Below, in pieces: positions 18,328 to 25,673 of a DNA stretch of 64,000 nucleotides. The stretch spans positions 104,367 through 168,366 of the forward strand of contig CAZGHS010000003.1 in NCBI GenBank assembly GCA_964525495.1. Direction: 5' to 3'. Origin of the DNA: CAZGHS01 sp964525495. GTDB taxonomy: Bacteria > Patescibacteriota > Microgenomatia > JALYQM01. A model generated the notes under the pieces. That model did not search any database and was not told the origin of the DNA. It saw only the letters and a list, made by a program, of their open reading frames with translations. The translations under genes were made by a program, and so were the position numbers. Positions within the stretch are counted from its first letter, which is position 1. Every line of letters starts with the position of its first letter.

Positions 18328-18996
18328 TTAGTTTTCCGATACGGTAATATCAAATGTTTGAAGCCAATCTAAGATATACTCTTTTGATTTTTCGATAGTG
18401 CTTTTTATTAGAATATCATTATCTCGCGTATCAATTATCAGTCCGACTGGAGTATGGGGAATATGGAGTGCTACGTTTTGGCGACAAGCGGTGATCCCCT
18501 GCTGGATGTCTAGCGTAATATGTAGTGACTGAGCTGTCGGTGTAGGAATATGTAGGAGCCGCTGAGACTTGAGATGAATGGATTGTTTTTCATTAAGTCC
18601 AAAATCTAAAGTGCAAGTTCCGGCTATTGATTCGTGAGATGGGTGAATCTGGATAGATACCGCAATGTCTTTATTATTGTCCTGAATCAGTGTGTAGTCT
18701 GCGAGTACTGTGCCATCAAGCATCATAAGGCAACTCTCGACAGGCGATGCGCTGACGCGTTTAATATATTCGGGAATAGTTACTTTCCCTTCGGCATAGT
18801 TTGTTTTCTCTGCAATGAGCAGCTCTTTAAGAAGTGCCTGCATTATAAATTTGCTACGGATGGTTGTAGGTAAGGCACTGGGTGTAAGCGTGAAATTTCC
18901 TATAAAATTGTGCACCTCGGACGTGCTTGCCGCAAACGGCAGTCGCTTTTGAATAGCAAGCGGAGAGATGTCGGCGATTTTGTTGATGTCCCACAT
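18328..18996 (-). CDS. hypothetical protein
   Basis: 222 aa from ATG 18996; a TTG-started extension to 19014 would run into the T-tract of the rpsR terminator, so the ATG is preferred, with TATTCT and TATAGT as possible -10 boxes directly before it. Soluble, mixed alpha/beta, no signal peptide and no motif I recognise. First gene of a two-gene unit with the 346-aa protein. Confidence 0.6.
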   Translation of the reverse strand: MWDINKIADISPLAIQKRLPFAASTSEVHNFIGNFTLTPSALPTTIRSKFIMQALLKELLIAEKTNYAEGKVTIPEYIKRVSASPVESCLMMLDGTVLADYTLIQDNNKDIAVSIQIHPSHESIAGTCTLDFGLNEKQSIHLKSQRLLHIPTPTAQSLHITLDIQQGITACRQNVALHIPHTPVGLIIDTRDNDILIKSTIEKSKEYILDWLQTFDITVSEN

Positions 18997-19012
18997 AGAA
19001 TAACTATACAAC

Positions 19013-19041
19013 AAAAAAACCCACGGGGTTAGCGTGGGTTT
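19013..19041 (-). terminator. Rho-independent terminator of rpsF-ssb-rpsR
   Basis: On the minus strand a perfect 9-bp stem (AAACCCACG with CGTGGGTTT, arms 33-41 and 17-25 of the 19000 block), 7-base loop, then a run of T. It begins 21 bases after the rpsR stop. Confidence 0.9.
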
Positions 19042-19062
19042 ATATTGTCATTGTCAGATTTT

Positions 19063-19290
19063 TTATCCTCGTGAAACGAATGGAATGAGTGCGAGGTGTC
19101 GAGCGCGCTTTACCGCAATAGATACCTGTCTCTGGTATTTGCTTGTTGTACCTGTTCGTGCTTTCGCAATTATCTTTCCTCGATCTGATACGAGTTTCTT
19201 GAGTCGGGAAACATCTTTATAATCAGGTGTTATTCCTTCGTCAGTGAACTGACAGCTTTTTCTTTTGTAACTAATTTTTTTTGGTGCCAT
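19063..19290 (-). CDS. rpsR: ribosomal protein bS18
   Basis: 75 aa, normal length. [19 protein letters not shown] and the basic C-terminal helix ([20 protein letters not shown]) are typical; bS18 binds bS6 on the 30S platform. Third gene of rpsF-ssb-rpsR, the usual bacterial order. The Cys near the N-terminus is a single residue, not a zinc site. Confidence 0.95.
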   Translation of the reverse strand: MAPKKISYKRKSCQFTDEGITPDYKDVSRLKKLVSDRGKIIAKARTGTTSKYQRQVSIAVKRARHLALIPFVSRG

Positions 19291-19300
19291 ATATTACTCC

Positions 19301-19774
19301 TTAAAATGGGATATCATCAATATTTATTTTTTCGTCCATAGGTTGTTTATCACCTGAGGGCTTTTTTGGTGTTTCTATAGGTGCGACATCGTCTTGCATA
19401 TCGTCGCCACCTGCAAAGTCACCGTTGCCGCCTTTGCGGCTGTCGAGAAGGATCATGTCTTCTACTACTATTTCAGTAGTATTTCTCTGTTGACCGTCTG
19501 CGGTTTCCCACTGACGAGTCTGAAGACGACCTTCGATATATACTTTTCGTCCTTTAGTAAGTAATTGGGAGCAGAGCTCTGCGAGCTTACCCCAGGATAC
19601 TAAACGATGGTATTCTGTCTCTTCTCGGCGTTCGCCACCTTCTGAAGGTGTCCACGAACGATTGGTTGCAAGGCCAAAAGTGCACACTGCGTTTCCTTGC
19701 TGGATATATTTCAGCTCAGGATCGCGTGTTAAGTTTCCGATCAATATAACTTTGTTTAATGAGCGTGAAGCCAT
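19301..19774 (-). CDS. ssb: single-stranded DNA-binding protein
   Basis: 157 aa. OB-fold about 5-108 (LNKVILIGNLTRDPELKY, WGKLAELCSQLLTKG, VYIEGRLQTRQW), a flexible Gly/Asp-rich linker and the acidic tail ending DDIPF that recruits repair and replication proteins. Embedded between rpsF and rpsR as in many bacteria. Confidence 0.96.
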   Translation of the reverse strand: MASRSLNKVILIGNLTRDPELKYIQQGNAVCTFGLATNRSWTPSEGGERREETEYHRLVSWGKLAELCSQLLTKGRKVYIEGRLQTRQWETADGQQRNTTEIVVEDMILLDSRKGGNGDFAGGDDMQDDVAPIETPKKPSGDKQPMDEKINIDDIPF

Positions 19775-19795
19775 ACGTACTCCTCTTATTTTGCC

Positions 19796-20083
19796 TTACT
19801 TGTCGGCCTTAACCAATAAATGTCTGATAATATCGTCATTGATTTTGACTTTATAGTCAATATCTCGTGTTGCGCTTGGTTCGCCATTGAAGGTTATGAG
19901 AACATACACACCTTCTTTATATTTTCTAATTGGGTATGCGAGGTCTCTTCGTCCCCACATATCGCGGGAGAGTATTTCGCCACTGGTTGAAGTAATGAGC
20001 TCTTCAACTTTCTTTAATACAGTTTCTCGGTCTTCTTCGCTGAGCTCTGGGCGTACGATGACCGTCAGTTCGTATTTTGTCAT
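19796..20083 (-). CDS. rpsF: ribosomal protein bS6
   Basis: 95 aa from ATG 20083 (TKYELTVIVRPELSEED). A TTG at 20098 would add five residues, but the AAAGGA Shine-Dalgarno lies between the two and fits the ATG. bS6 pairs with bS18. First gene of the operon behind a structured leader. Confidence 0.94.
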   Translation of the reverse strand: MTKYELTVIVRPELSEEDRETVLKKVEELITSTSGEILSRDMWGRRDLAYPIRKYKEGVYVLITFNGEPSATRDIDYKVKINDDIIRHLLVKADK

Positions 20084-20159
20084 ACGACATCCTTTCAAAT
20101 AATGTGCCAGACCTAGGATAATGGGATCGGTAAAGCGTTAGCTAGACCGAGGTTTGGCT
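20084..20159 (-). promoter_or_regulatory. rpsF: structured rpsF leader, possible S6:S18 autoregulatory RNA
   Basis: A leader of about 76 bases. An outer stem pairs GCCAAACCT with AGGTCTGGC (one mismatch), enclosing a CGGT/ACCG hairpin followed by an unpaired segment containing CCGA. In many bacteria the bS6:bS18 complex binds an rpsF leader with a conserved CCG-containing bulge; this one has the right place and general form. I have not matched it to the formal model. Confidence 0.45.
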
Positions 20160-20165
20160 TCGAGG

Positions 20166-20194
20166 AATATACCATACGAAACCCAAAGAGTCAA
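20166..20194 (-). promoter_or_regulatory. promoter of rpsF-ssb-rpsR
   Basis: On the minus strand: TTGACT (20189-20194), 17-base spacer, TATATT (20166-20171). The leader that follows is the longest at any minus-strand unit head with a clear promoter here. Confidence 0.8.
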
Positions 20195-20216
20195 TTTTGT
20201 GAGTGATCTAATAATG

Positions 20217-20245
20217 TTGAGTTTAAGCCTATAGTATGATATAGT
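20217..20245 (+). promoter_or_regulatory. promoter of the 66-codon transcription unit
   Basis: TTGAGT (20217-20222), 17-base spacer, TATAGT (20240-20245), leaving about 20 bases of leader to ATG 20273. Confidence 0.6.
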
Positions 20246-20272
20246 GTTCAATAACTTACTTATCTCTTTAAC

Positions 20273-20473
20273 ATGAAAGCGAGGTCATCGGTGACAACTA
20301 CAGATGAATACCTCAAAACTTTGATCGAGAAGCGTGAGCAGCTCGTAGAGCGATGCAGTCACTACGGAGGAGAGTCGTTCGCACCTGAGTCTATTCGCGT
20401 ACTGCTTAAGCTTGTACGTAAAGATATAGCCAGTCGCAGGCGCGAACTCACGAGAGATGCGAAGGATAAGTAG
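20273..20473 (+). CDS. small helical hypothetical protein
   Basis: 66 aa, highly charged, predicted as two helices (DEYLKTLIEKREQLVERC and IRVLLKLVRKDIASRRREL). ATG 20273 has no Shine-Dalgarno; GTG 20291 is preceded by GAGG at a good distance and would give 60 aa. It has its own promoter and terminator, so the unit is real, but the product could be the RNA rather than the peptide. Confidence 0.5.
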   Translation: MKARSSVTTTDEYLKTLIEKREQLVERCSHYGGESFAPESIRVLLKLVRKDIASRRRELTRDAKDK

Positions 20474-20480
20474 GATTTGA

Positions 20481-20580
20481 CCGAGAGAGTGGTAAACACT
20501 GCAACTACAATAAATATGCTATTGAAGCGTATTGAATTGTATTAGCACATTACACCACCACTTTCTCGGGTTTTCTTTTT
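20481..20580 (+). terminator. terminator with a long loop
   Basis: CCGAGAGAGTGGT (20481-20493) pairs with ACCACTTTCTCGG (20557-20569) with one mismatch across a 63-base loop, followed by TTTTCTTTTT (20571-20580). The large loop is unusual. The T-tract reaches the stop of the convergent ychF. Confidence 0.55.
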
Positions 20581-21658
20581 AGGCGTTGATTTTGAATTCA
20601 ATTACATCCCCATCTTGGACGACGTATTCTTTGCCTTCGAGGCGGAGTTGTCCGAGCTCTTTGGCTTTGACATATGAGCCTGCATCTATCAGTTTTTGCC
20701 AATTTATGCATTCAGCTTTGATAAATCCTTTTTCAAAATCTGTGTGAATCACTGCTGCAGCTTGTGGTCCTTTTGTTCCCTTTTTGATGGTCCAAGCTCG
20801 GACTTCTTTTGGACCTGCTGTGAGGAAGCTCTGCAGACCGAGTATGTCGTAAGCTTTTTTAGCCAAACGGTGGAGACCTGATTGTTTGAGTCCGAGAGAT
20901 TCGAGGTATTCAGCGGCTTCAGCCTCGTCCAATGACGATACTTCGGATTCGACTTTTGCAGAAATGATAAGCTCGTTTGGCTTAGTCGCTTCTTTAGCTG
21001 CATCTTTTTCGTCTACATTGTAGACATATATCATAGGTTTCGTAGTGATAAGGGGAAGATTGCCGACTGCAGTTTTTTCTTCTGGTGTCAGTCCTGCTTC
21101 TGATGCTAATTGTCCGGCGTCGAGTGCGTCTTTGATTTTCTTGAGGGCGTCGATCCGCATTTGTGTCGTGGCTTTATCTAAAGTGACTCGTTTGAGATCA
21201 GTTGTGGCATTATCTATAAGCTTAGTGATTGTTTCCATATCTGCCAAGATTAGCTCGGTGTTGATGGTTTCGATATCTGACTTCGGATTCTCCCCTGTTT
21301 GCACTACGTCAGCGTCTGTGAACTCGCGAACTACTTGCGCGATCGCGTCTACTTCGCGAATATGGCTGAGGAATTTGTTTCCGAGACCCTGGCCTTCCGA
21401 TGCACCTTTGACTATGCCTGCAATGTCTACAACTTTGATAGTTGCAGGGATGATTTTGAATCCGGATTCTATTTTTTCGGTTTTCTTGATGAAGTCTGCA
21501 AGAGCATCGAGTCGGTCGTCTGGGACATCAACTATGCCGGTATTAGGTTCGATCGTTGCAAAGGGATAGTTTGCAGCAAGAGCCACCTGTTTTTTAAGGA
21601 GTGCGTTGAATAAAGTTGATTTGCCGACATTGGGTAAGCCGACGATGCCGATTTCCAT
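20579..21658 (-). CDS. ychF: redox-regulated ATPase YchF (Obg-like)
   Basis: 359 aa, standard YchF length. P-loop GLPNVGKST (6-14), [29 protein letters not shown] as switch II, a helical arm, and NVDE in place of NKxD, which gives YchF its ATP preference. The C-terminal TGS domain ends [10 protein letters not shown]. It binds ribosomes and has been linked to stress responses. -10 TATAAT (21666-21671) is seven bases before ATG, predicting a leaderless mRNA. Confidence 0.96.
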   Translation of the reverse strand: MEIGIVGLPNVGKSTLFNALLKKQVALAANYPFATIEPNTGIVDVPDDRLDALADFIKKTEKIESGFKIIPATIKVVDIAGIVKGASEGQGLGNKFLSHIREVDAIAQVVREFTDADVVQTGENPKSDIETINTELILADMETITKLIDNATTDLKRVTLDKATTQMRIDALKKIKDALDAGQLASEAGLTPEEKTAVGNLPLITTKPMIYVYNVDEKDAAKEATKPNELIISAKVESEVSSLDEAEAAEYLESLGLKQSGLHRLAKKAYDILGLQSFLTAGPKEVRAWTIKKGTKGPQAAAVIHTDFEKGFIKAECINWQKLIDAGSYVKAKELGQLRLEGKEYVVQDGDVIEFKINA

Positions 21659-21665
21659 AAAGGCT

Positions 21666-21694
21666 ATTATAGCATCTTCAGGCTATATTTTCAG
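21666..21694 (-). promoter_or_regulatory. promoter of ychF, leaderless
   Basis: On the minus strand: CTGAAA (21689-21694), 17-base spacer, consensus TATAAT (21666-21671), seven bases, ATG 21658. It lies across the 3' end of the coiled-coil gene upstream. Confidence 0.7.
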
Positions 21695-21963
21695 AGACGT
21701 GATCTTTTCAATGTTGTAACTCGTTTTTCAAGTTGATTGAATTCCATTCTGGTTGGAGCATCGTCTTCGAGAAAAGCTACTTGGCCACCAATTCTGTCGA
21801 GACGCTTTGTGAGCTTTTCATCTAATGTATCAATTTTAGTGCTTAATTTATTATCTAAATGATCGAATCTCTCGTCGACTTTTTTGAATCCGATTCGCAT
21901 TTCTTTTTTGAGCTCTTGGAACTCTTTCAAAATGGCATGAAGGATGTTTTGATCGCTCGACAT
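21691..21963 (-). CDS. coiled-coil hypothetical protein
   Basis: 90 aa, almost entirely heptad-like with D-R/K-L/F-D repeats (FDHLDNKLSTKIDTLDEKL) and a conserved-looking tail (EFNQLEKRVTTLK). A protein of the same build, ending KLEQRVIKLEKHV, is encoded at 39075-39377. Probably a small oligomeric scaffold; function unknown. It lies upstream of ychF, which has its own promoter. Confidence 0.6.
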   Translation of the reverse strand: MSSDQNILHAILKEFQELKKEMRIGFKKVDERFDHLDNKLSTKIDTLDEKLTKRLDRIGGQVAFLEDDAPTRMEFNQLEKRVTTLKRSRL

Positions 21964-22005
21964 CTCTTTAGTTTAACATATTTTTTTTATTTCAAAAACA
22001 AACTC

Positions 22006-22034
22006 TTGTAAATTTTAATAGTACTTTATATACT
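22006..22034 (+). promoter_or_regulatory. promoter of the LapA-like gene
   Basis: TTGTAA (22006-22011), 17-base spacer, TATACT (22029-22034), ten bases to ATG 22045. The expected leader is only three to four bases. Confidence 0.7.
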
Positions 22035-22044
22035 AAATTTATAC

Positions 22045-22377
22045 ATGTTTAGTGTCATATTACTTGTCATTATTGCAATCGCGTTTGGATTTTTCTCAAC
22101 TCAGAATTCGATGAGTATTCCTATTACTTTTGGCAGTGCCGTTATTCCTGATGTTCCGCTTTATATAGCTCTTGGTGTAAGTTTGTTAATCGGACTGCTC
22201 TACTCTTGGATAATTAATTTGGTTGATTCGTTGTTTGTGAATGCGAATTTGCGTAAGAAAGATCACGCAATAATGGATACTCAAAAAACTAATGAGCAAC
22301 TTAATGAGAGGATCGTGCAGTTAGAAATGGAAAATACTCGACTACATGCCGAAATGAAGAATGATAGTGTTTTGTAG
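22045..22377 (+). CDS. LapA-family (DUF1049) membrane protein
   Basis: 110 aa. Two transmembrane helices with the typical short loop (FFSTQNSMSIPITFGS between them), then a cytoplasmic coiled coil of about 45 residues. In Proteobacteria the LapA/YciS partner LapB helps control LPS synthesis; here, without an outer membrane, the role must differ and is unknown. Confidence 0.8.
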   Translation: MFSVILLVIIAIAFGFFSTQNSMSIPITFGSAVIPDVPLYIALGVSLLIGLLYSWIINLVDSLFVNANLRKKDHAIMDTQKTNEQLNERIVQLEMENTRLHAEMKNDSVL

Positions 22378-22812
22378 TTATTTAGTTACTTCTAAAGAAT
22401 CAGTTGCCGAAAAAATTCCTTCTACATTATATTTTTGCCAATGATCACTGCTTAGATTTTCGATCGGAGTAAGTAATCCATTTCCTTTAACCCTATCTCC
22501 TGTTCCATATTCTGGCGGTATTGCAGACATCAAACTTGCATCGAGTGCGTAATAGATATTTTGGTCTGTTAGAATACCGATAGCACATTCCTTTGTTTGA
22601 GGGCCTGATGTGTCTCGGTGTGGCAAGCACACGACATTGCCTTCGAGAGTAGTCCTGTACGCAGACGTGCTATCGATGGAAGCTGGCGTAGGAGTTACGT
22701 TTGTTTGGGGCTTCGGTTGGTTTCGCGAACTGAGAAACAGTATAAGTATTCCTGTCAAACAAAGCGCAATATATACAGGCAAGACTATATGTGAATGTTT
22801 GTGATGCAACAT
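22378..22812 (-). CDS. membrane-anchored hypothetical protein
   Basis: 144 aa. A short His-rich cytoplasmic start, one transmembrane helix (about 10-29), a Pro/Thr linker and a small external domain with two Cys (NVVCLPHRDTS, KECAIGILTD) that could form a disulfide. No family recognised. It ends directly beside the convergent LapA-like gene. Confidence 0.65.
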   Translation of the reverse strand: MLHHKHSHIVLPVYIALCLTGILILFLSSRNQPKPQTNVTPTPASIDSTSAYRTTLEGNVVCLPHRDTSGPQTKECAIGILTDQNIYYALDASLMSAIPPEYGTGDRVKGNGLLTPIENLSSDHWQKYNVEGIFSATDSLEVTK

Positions 22813-22818
22813 ACCATT

Positions 22819-22847
22819 AGCATAAAAAATTTAACGGTCAGAGACAA
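22819..22847 (-). promoter_or_regulatory. promoter of the 22378-22812 gene, leaderless
   Basis: On the minus strand: TTGTCT (22842-22847), 17-base spacer, TATGCT (22819-22824), six bases, ATG 22812. Confidence 0.6.
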
Positions 22848-22850
22848 TAG

Positions 22851-23594
22851 TTATTTTAAGCGTTCTTGCTGCTCTTTCAGTAAGAAAAGACTGATATCAT
22901 CTTGAGTCGCGCCAGATGGATGAAAAGGCGTGTCCATTACTTTTATTAGCTTAAGGATATAGATATAGATGAACGATATAAATGCGGTGACGATAATCTC
23001 GTCTCGTAAGTCGCCTATTTTAGTAAGTAGAAGCATGGCGATAATAATAAAAACAATTGATTTAACGAGAATGAATGCTGAAGGAAGAGGTTGGATTTTT
23101 TGCAAATAGTGCATGCGCAAGATTATTTTAATAATTGTGTTTTGTTCTTGCTTTAATTTAACAATGTAGTTGGCAGGAATACCTAGTTTTTCCATTTGTT
23201 TAAAATACTGTGCAAGCTCTTTTGCTTTAACGAAGGCGTTGTCTGTATGATTCTGTACATCTTCACGAAATGCTATGAGAATACCATTTAACAATGTTTG
23301 AAGTTCATTAAGTTTAAAGTCCGGATATTCTTGTTTGCAAAGTACGCTATCTTGGTGAATACTTTCGATTGCTGTGGTGAGTTCGACTGGCATTTTCTCG
23401 CTTTCTTTGTAATCGGTGTGAGTGCTAGAAAGTATAAACCCAAGTACAAAGACGCTTCCTGCGAGTAAACCTGTATGCAGTGGAGTCACGGAAAGAATTT
23501 CCCAGTGAAAATATTGAAAGACAACTTTGACCGCGGTAATAATTATCACGATCATCGTTGTTTGCTTGAAAATGATGAGCCTGTTTTTGTTCAT
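22851..23594 (-). CDS. four-helix membrane protein, unknown function
   Basis: 247 aa. Two N-terminal transmembrane helices, a soluble helical middle of about 110 residues, and two C-terminal helices, an arrangement loosely like DUF4239/bestrophin-like proteins. That resemblance is topological only. A TATAAT box lies nine bases before ATG 23594. Confidence 0.6.
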   Translation of the reverse strand: MNKNRLIIFKQTTMIVIIITAVKVVFQYFHWEILSVTPLHTGLLAGSVFVLGFILSSTHTDYKESEKMPVELTTAIESIHQDSVLCKQEYPDFKLNELQTLLNGILIAFREDVQNHTDNAFVKAKELAQYFKQMEKLGIPANYIVKLKQEQNTIIKIILRMHYLQKIQPLPSAFILVKSIVFIIIAMLLLTKIGDLRDEIIVTAFISFIYIYILKLIKVMDTPFHPSGATQDDISLFLLKEQQERLK

Positions 23595-23617
23595 TAAGTG
23601 TTTATTATATCAACACT

Positions 23618-24166
23618 TTAGAATTTCGGCTCTTTGTCTTTGTTGTAGTAGAAATCACATAGGTCGACACCTGTGGTGGTCTGTCCTGCTTTAACCGAAA
23701 CAGTCAATGCTTCACGTACGGTGTTTTGCTCTTGGCAGACTTTTTCAACGCCTGTGCATGCTGTGTGGTAACCAGGCATGGGTTCTGGATTGTTCGGCAT
23801 CATCACACTGTATCGAACTTTGTAGGAACCTTCCGGTACTTGGAGTTCGTAGGTACTCTTGCCACCGTTGGCACTGCCAGGATATGGCAGATAAACTGAT
23901 TCGTTGGTCTGGGTATTTTTAGCTTCGATTTTGCCTTCTGGCAAGAAACTTGAGGGATAACAGAGCTTTCCTGTAAGTGCTCCCTTTGCATTCACAGCTG
24001 CTGATGGAGAGACTGTCGGCGCTAATGATGGACTCGGAGTTGCTATAGTAGATATTCCTGAAGGAGCGGAGGTTGGTTGGCTCGTGGTTTCTGCATCTTG
24101 TGTTGGAGTGCAGGCTGACAATACAAGTGCACAGATGGTTAGGAAAAAAAGATTTTTGATTTTCAT
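23618..24166 (-). CDS. lipoprotein, unknown function
   Basis: 182 aa. Signal peptide with a clear lipobox (LVLSAC, Cys19), then a Thr/Ser/Pro-rich linker of about 40 residues and a C-terminal domain with four Cys (HTACTGVEKVC, VDLCDFYY) that may form disulfides. ATG 24166 follows -10 TACAAT by six bases. Divergent from msrB, with the two promoters overlapping. Confidence 0.75.
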   Translation of the reverse strand: MKIKNLFFLTICALVLSACTPTQDAETTSQPTSAPSGISTIATPSPSLAPTVSPSAAVNAKGALTGKLCYPSSFLPEGKIEAKNTQTNESVYLPYPGSANGGKSTYELQVPEGSYKVRYSVMMPNNPEPMPGYHTACTGVEKVCQEQNTVREALTVSVKAGQTTTGVDLCDFYYNKDKEPKF

Positions 24167-24172
24167 ACCATT

Positions 24173-24208
24173 ATTGTATCAAATTATTTTTTACTGTCTT
24201 GGTATACT
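24173..24208. promoter_or_regulatory. overlapping divergent -10 boxes, lipoprotein and msrB
   Basis: Minus strand TACAAT (24173-24178) is six bases before the lipoprotein ATG; plus strand TATACT (24203-24208) is six bases before the msrB ATG at 24215. Both predict leaderless messages. The -35 boxes are weak and would share the same 36 bases, so the two promoters may compete. Confidence 0.6.
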
Positions 24209-24214
24209 GAAGAT

Positions 24215-24595
24215 ATGAATAAATTAACTTCAGAAGAAGAACGAATTATCGTAAAGCATGGAACAGAGGCGCCTTACACAGGTGAGTATGATGATTTCTA
24301 TGTAGCAGGTACTTTTATCTGTCGTCGATGTAATTCTCCCCTTTTCTCTTCTAAGGCTAAGTTTGATGCAGGATGCGGTTGGCCGGCATTTGATGAAGAA
24401 TTTCCTAAATCTGTGACATGGCTTCCTGATGAGGATGGACGACGGACTGAAATACGGTGTGCACACTGTGACGGTCATCTCGGACATGTGTTTGAAGGTG
24501 AGCGTTTAACGGAGAAGAATACGCGACACTGTGTGAATTCTTTGTCGATCAAATTTATACCCGAGGGCGAAGAATTGCCTGAAGTATTAACGTAA
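24215..24595 (+). CDS. msrB: peptide-methionine (R)-S-oxide reductase
   Basis: 126 aa single-domain MsrB that reduces methionine R-sulfoxide in proteins. Zinc ligands C36, C39, C82, C85; catalytic C106 (RHCVNSLSIKF); recycling cysteine C54 (GCGWPAFD). There is no signal peptide, so it acts in the cytoplasm. Stop TAA at 24593-24595 abuts the convergent hydrolase. Confidence 0.95.
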   Translation: MNKLTSEEERIIVKHGTEAPYTGEYDDFYVAGTFICRRCNSPLFSSKAKFDAGCGWPAFDEEFPKSVTWLPDEDGRRTEIRCAHCDGHLGHVFEGERLTEKNTRHCVNSLSIKFIPEGEELPEVLT

Positions 24596-25631
24596 TTATT
24601 CAAGATTCTTTTTGTAGAAATCTACTGTGCGCTGCATTGCTTGCGTAAAGCTGCTGCCGCTGATGTTGTGACCACCAGATGAGTACGTGTAGAATTCGTG
24701 TGGAATAGTTGTTCTACTCAAGATATTATTTAAATTTTCGCTGTACTTAATACTGACGACATCGTCGTTTGTTGCATGGTGCAATTGAAGAGCCCCTTTG
24801 ATATCTGATAAATAGTTGGTTGGAGGAACTTGCTTCCAAAATGCGCTATTTGGATCAAACTGTCCATGCGCATTAAACAATTGTTGGCGCCGACTTTGAG
24901 TTTGTGAACTGCTTGGTTGTGGACGGTAGCTATTGTCGCTGATGCGGTACTCTTGTAAGTCTGTATACGTGTAGCCTGCTCCTGCCCAAATTACGACTGC
25001 AGGAATATCTGGCTGTGCTGCAAAGGCTCGAGATGTGACATTGCCAGNNNNNNNNNNNNNNNNNNNNNNNNNNNNNNNNAAAATCTGAAGATTGAAGCGC
25101 TGCTCGTGCGTTAAGTGTGTCGATAATATAGTCAGATGAGTAGTATCCACCTCCTGCTTCACCTTCGGAGTCACCGTGTCCACGCAAATCGATTTTGAAA
25201 ACTACAAATCCGTTACGAGCTAAGAAATTTACGTGATCGACATAACGGGTTAATGTTTGATATTGATTAGGTGGGATGTATCCATGAACAAACACAACTG
25301 CCGGCCAACCACCTAACGGTTTATCTCCTTTTGGTTGAGTTAGAAGCGCATTAACTTTTAGTCCATCCGAATTATAGTTTGTGACATAGGATGTATAGTT
25401 AACGCTTTCGGAGTTTTTTTGTAACTGGCCCAAAGTACTTGTGTATTGTCGTTCTCGTAGGTATGGAATTGTCATCTCACGAAAAGCGAGCGGACTTGGT
25501 GACGGACCACTGGAAATTTCTTGTAAAGATTGTGCACGGTTCTCAGATGGATTAGTCTGTGTAGATTGTGTAGTACACCCACACAGACTAATCATTGTAA
25601 GAAGACTTGCGAATATAATTTTTCTATCCAT
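24596..25631 (-). CDS. alpha/beta hydrolase lipoprotein, interrupted by an N gap
   Basis: One gene split by 32 unknown bases at 25048-25079; the halves sit in different frames, so the true gap is not exactly 32 bases. The N-terminal half has a lipoprotein-like signal (LLTMISLCGC) and the oxyanion region VVFVHGYIPPN, then LRGHGDSEGEA. The C-terminal half keeps catalytic Asp (TNDDVV) and His (SSGGHNISG). The GxSxG nucleophile elbow must lie in the gap. It resembles S9/dienelactone-hydrolase-type secreted esterases or peptidases. ATG 25631 is chosen over 25649 because TATACT (25638-25643) lies six bases before it. Confidence 0.8.
25048..25079. other. assembly gap (32 N)
   Basis: Run of unknown bases inside the hydrolase gene, showing the scaffold was joined or filled by estimate. 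Frame comparison on both sides shows the size is not right modulo 3. Confidence 0.98.
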
Positions 25632-25673
25632 CGAATCAGTATAAGCCATTGTTTCTATTTTGGGAATTTAGAC

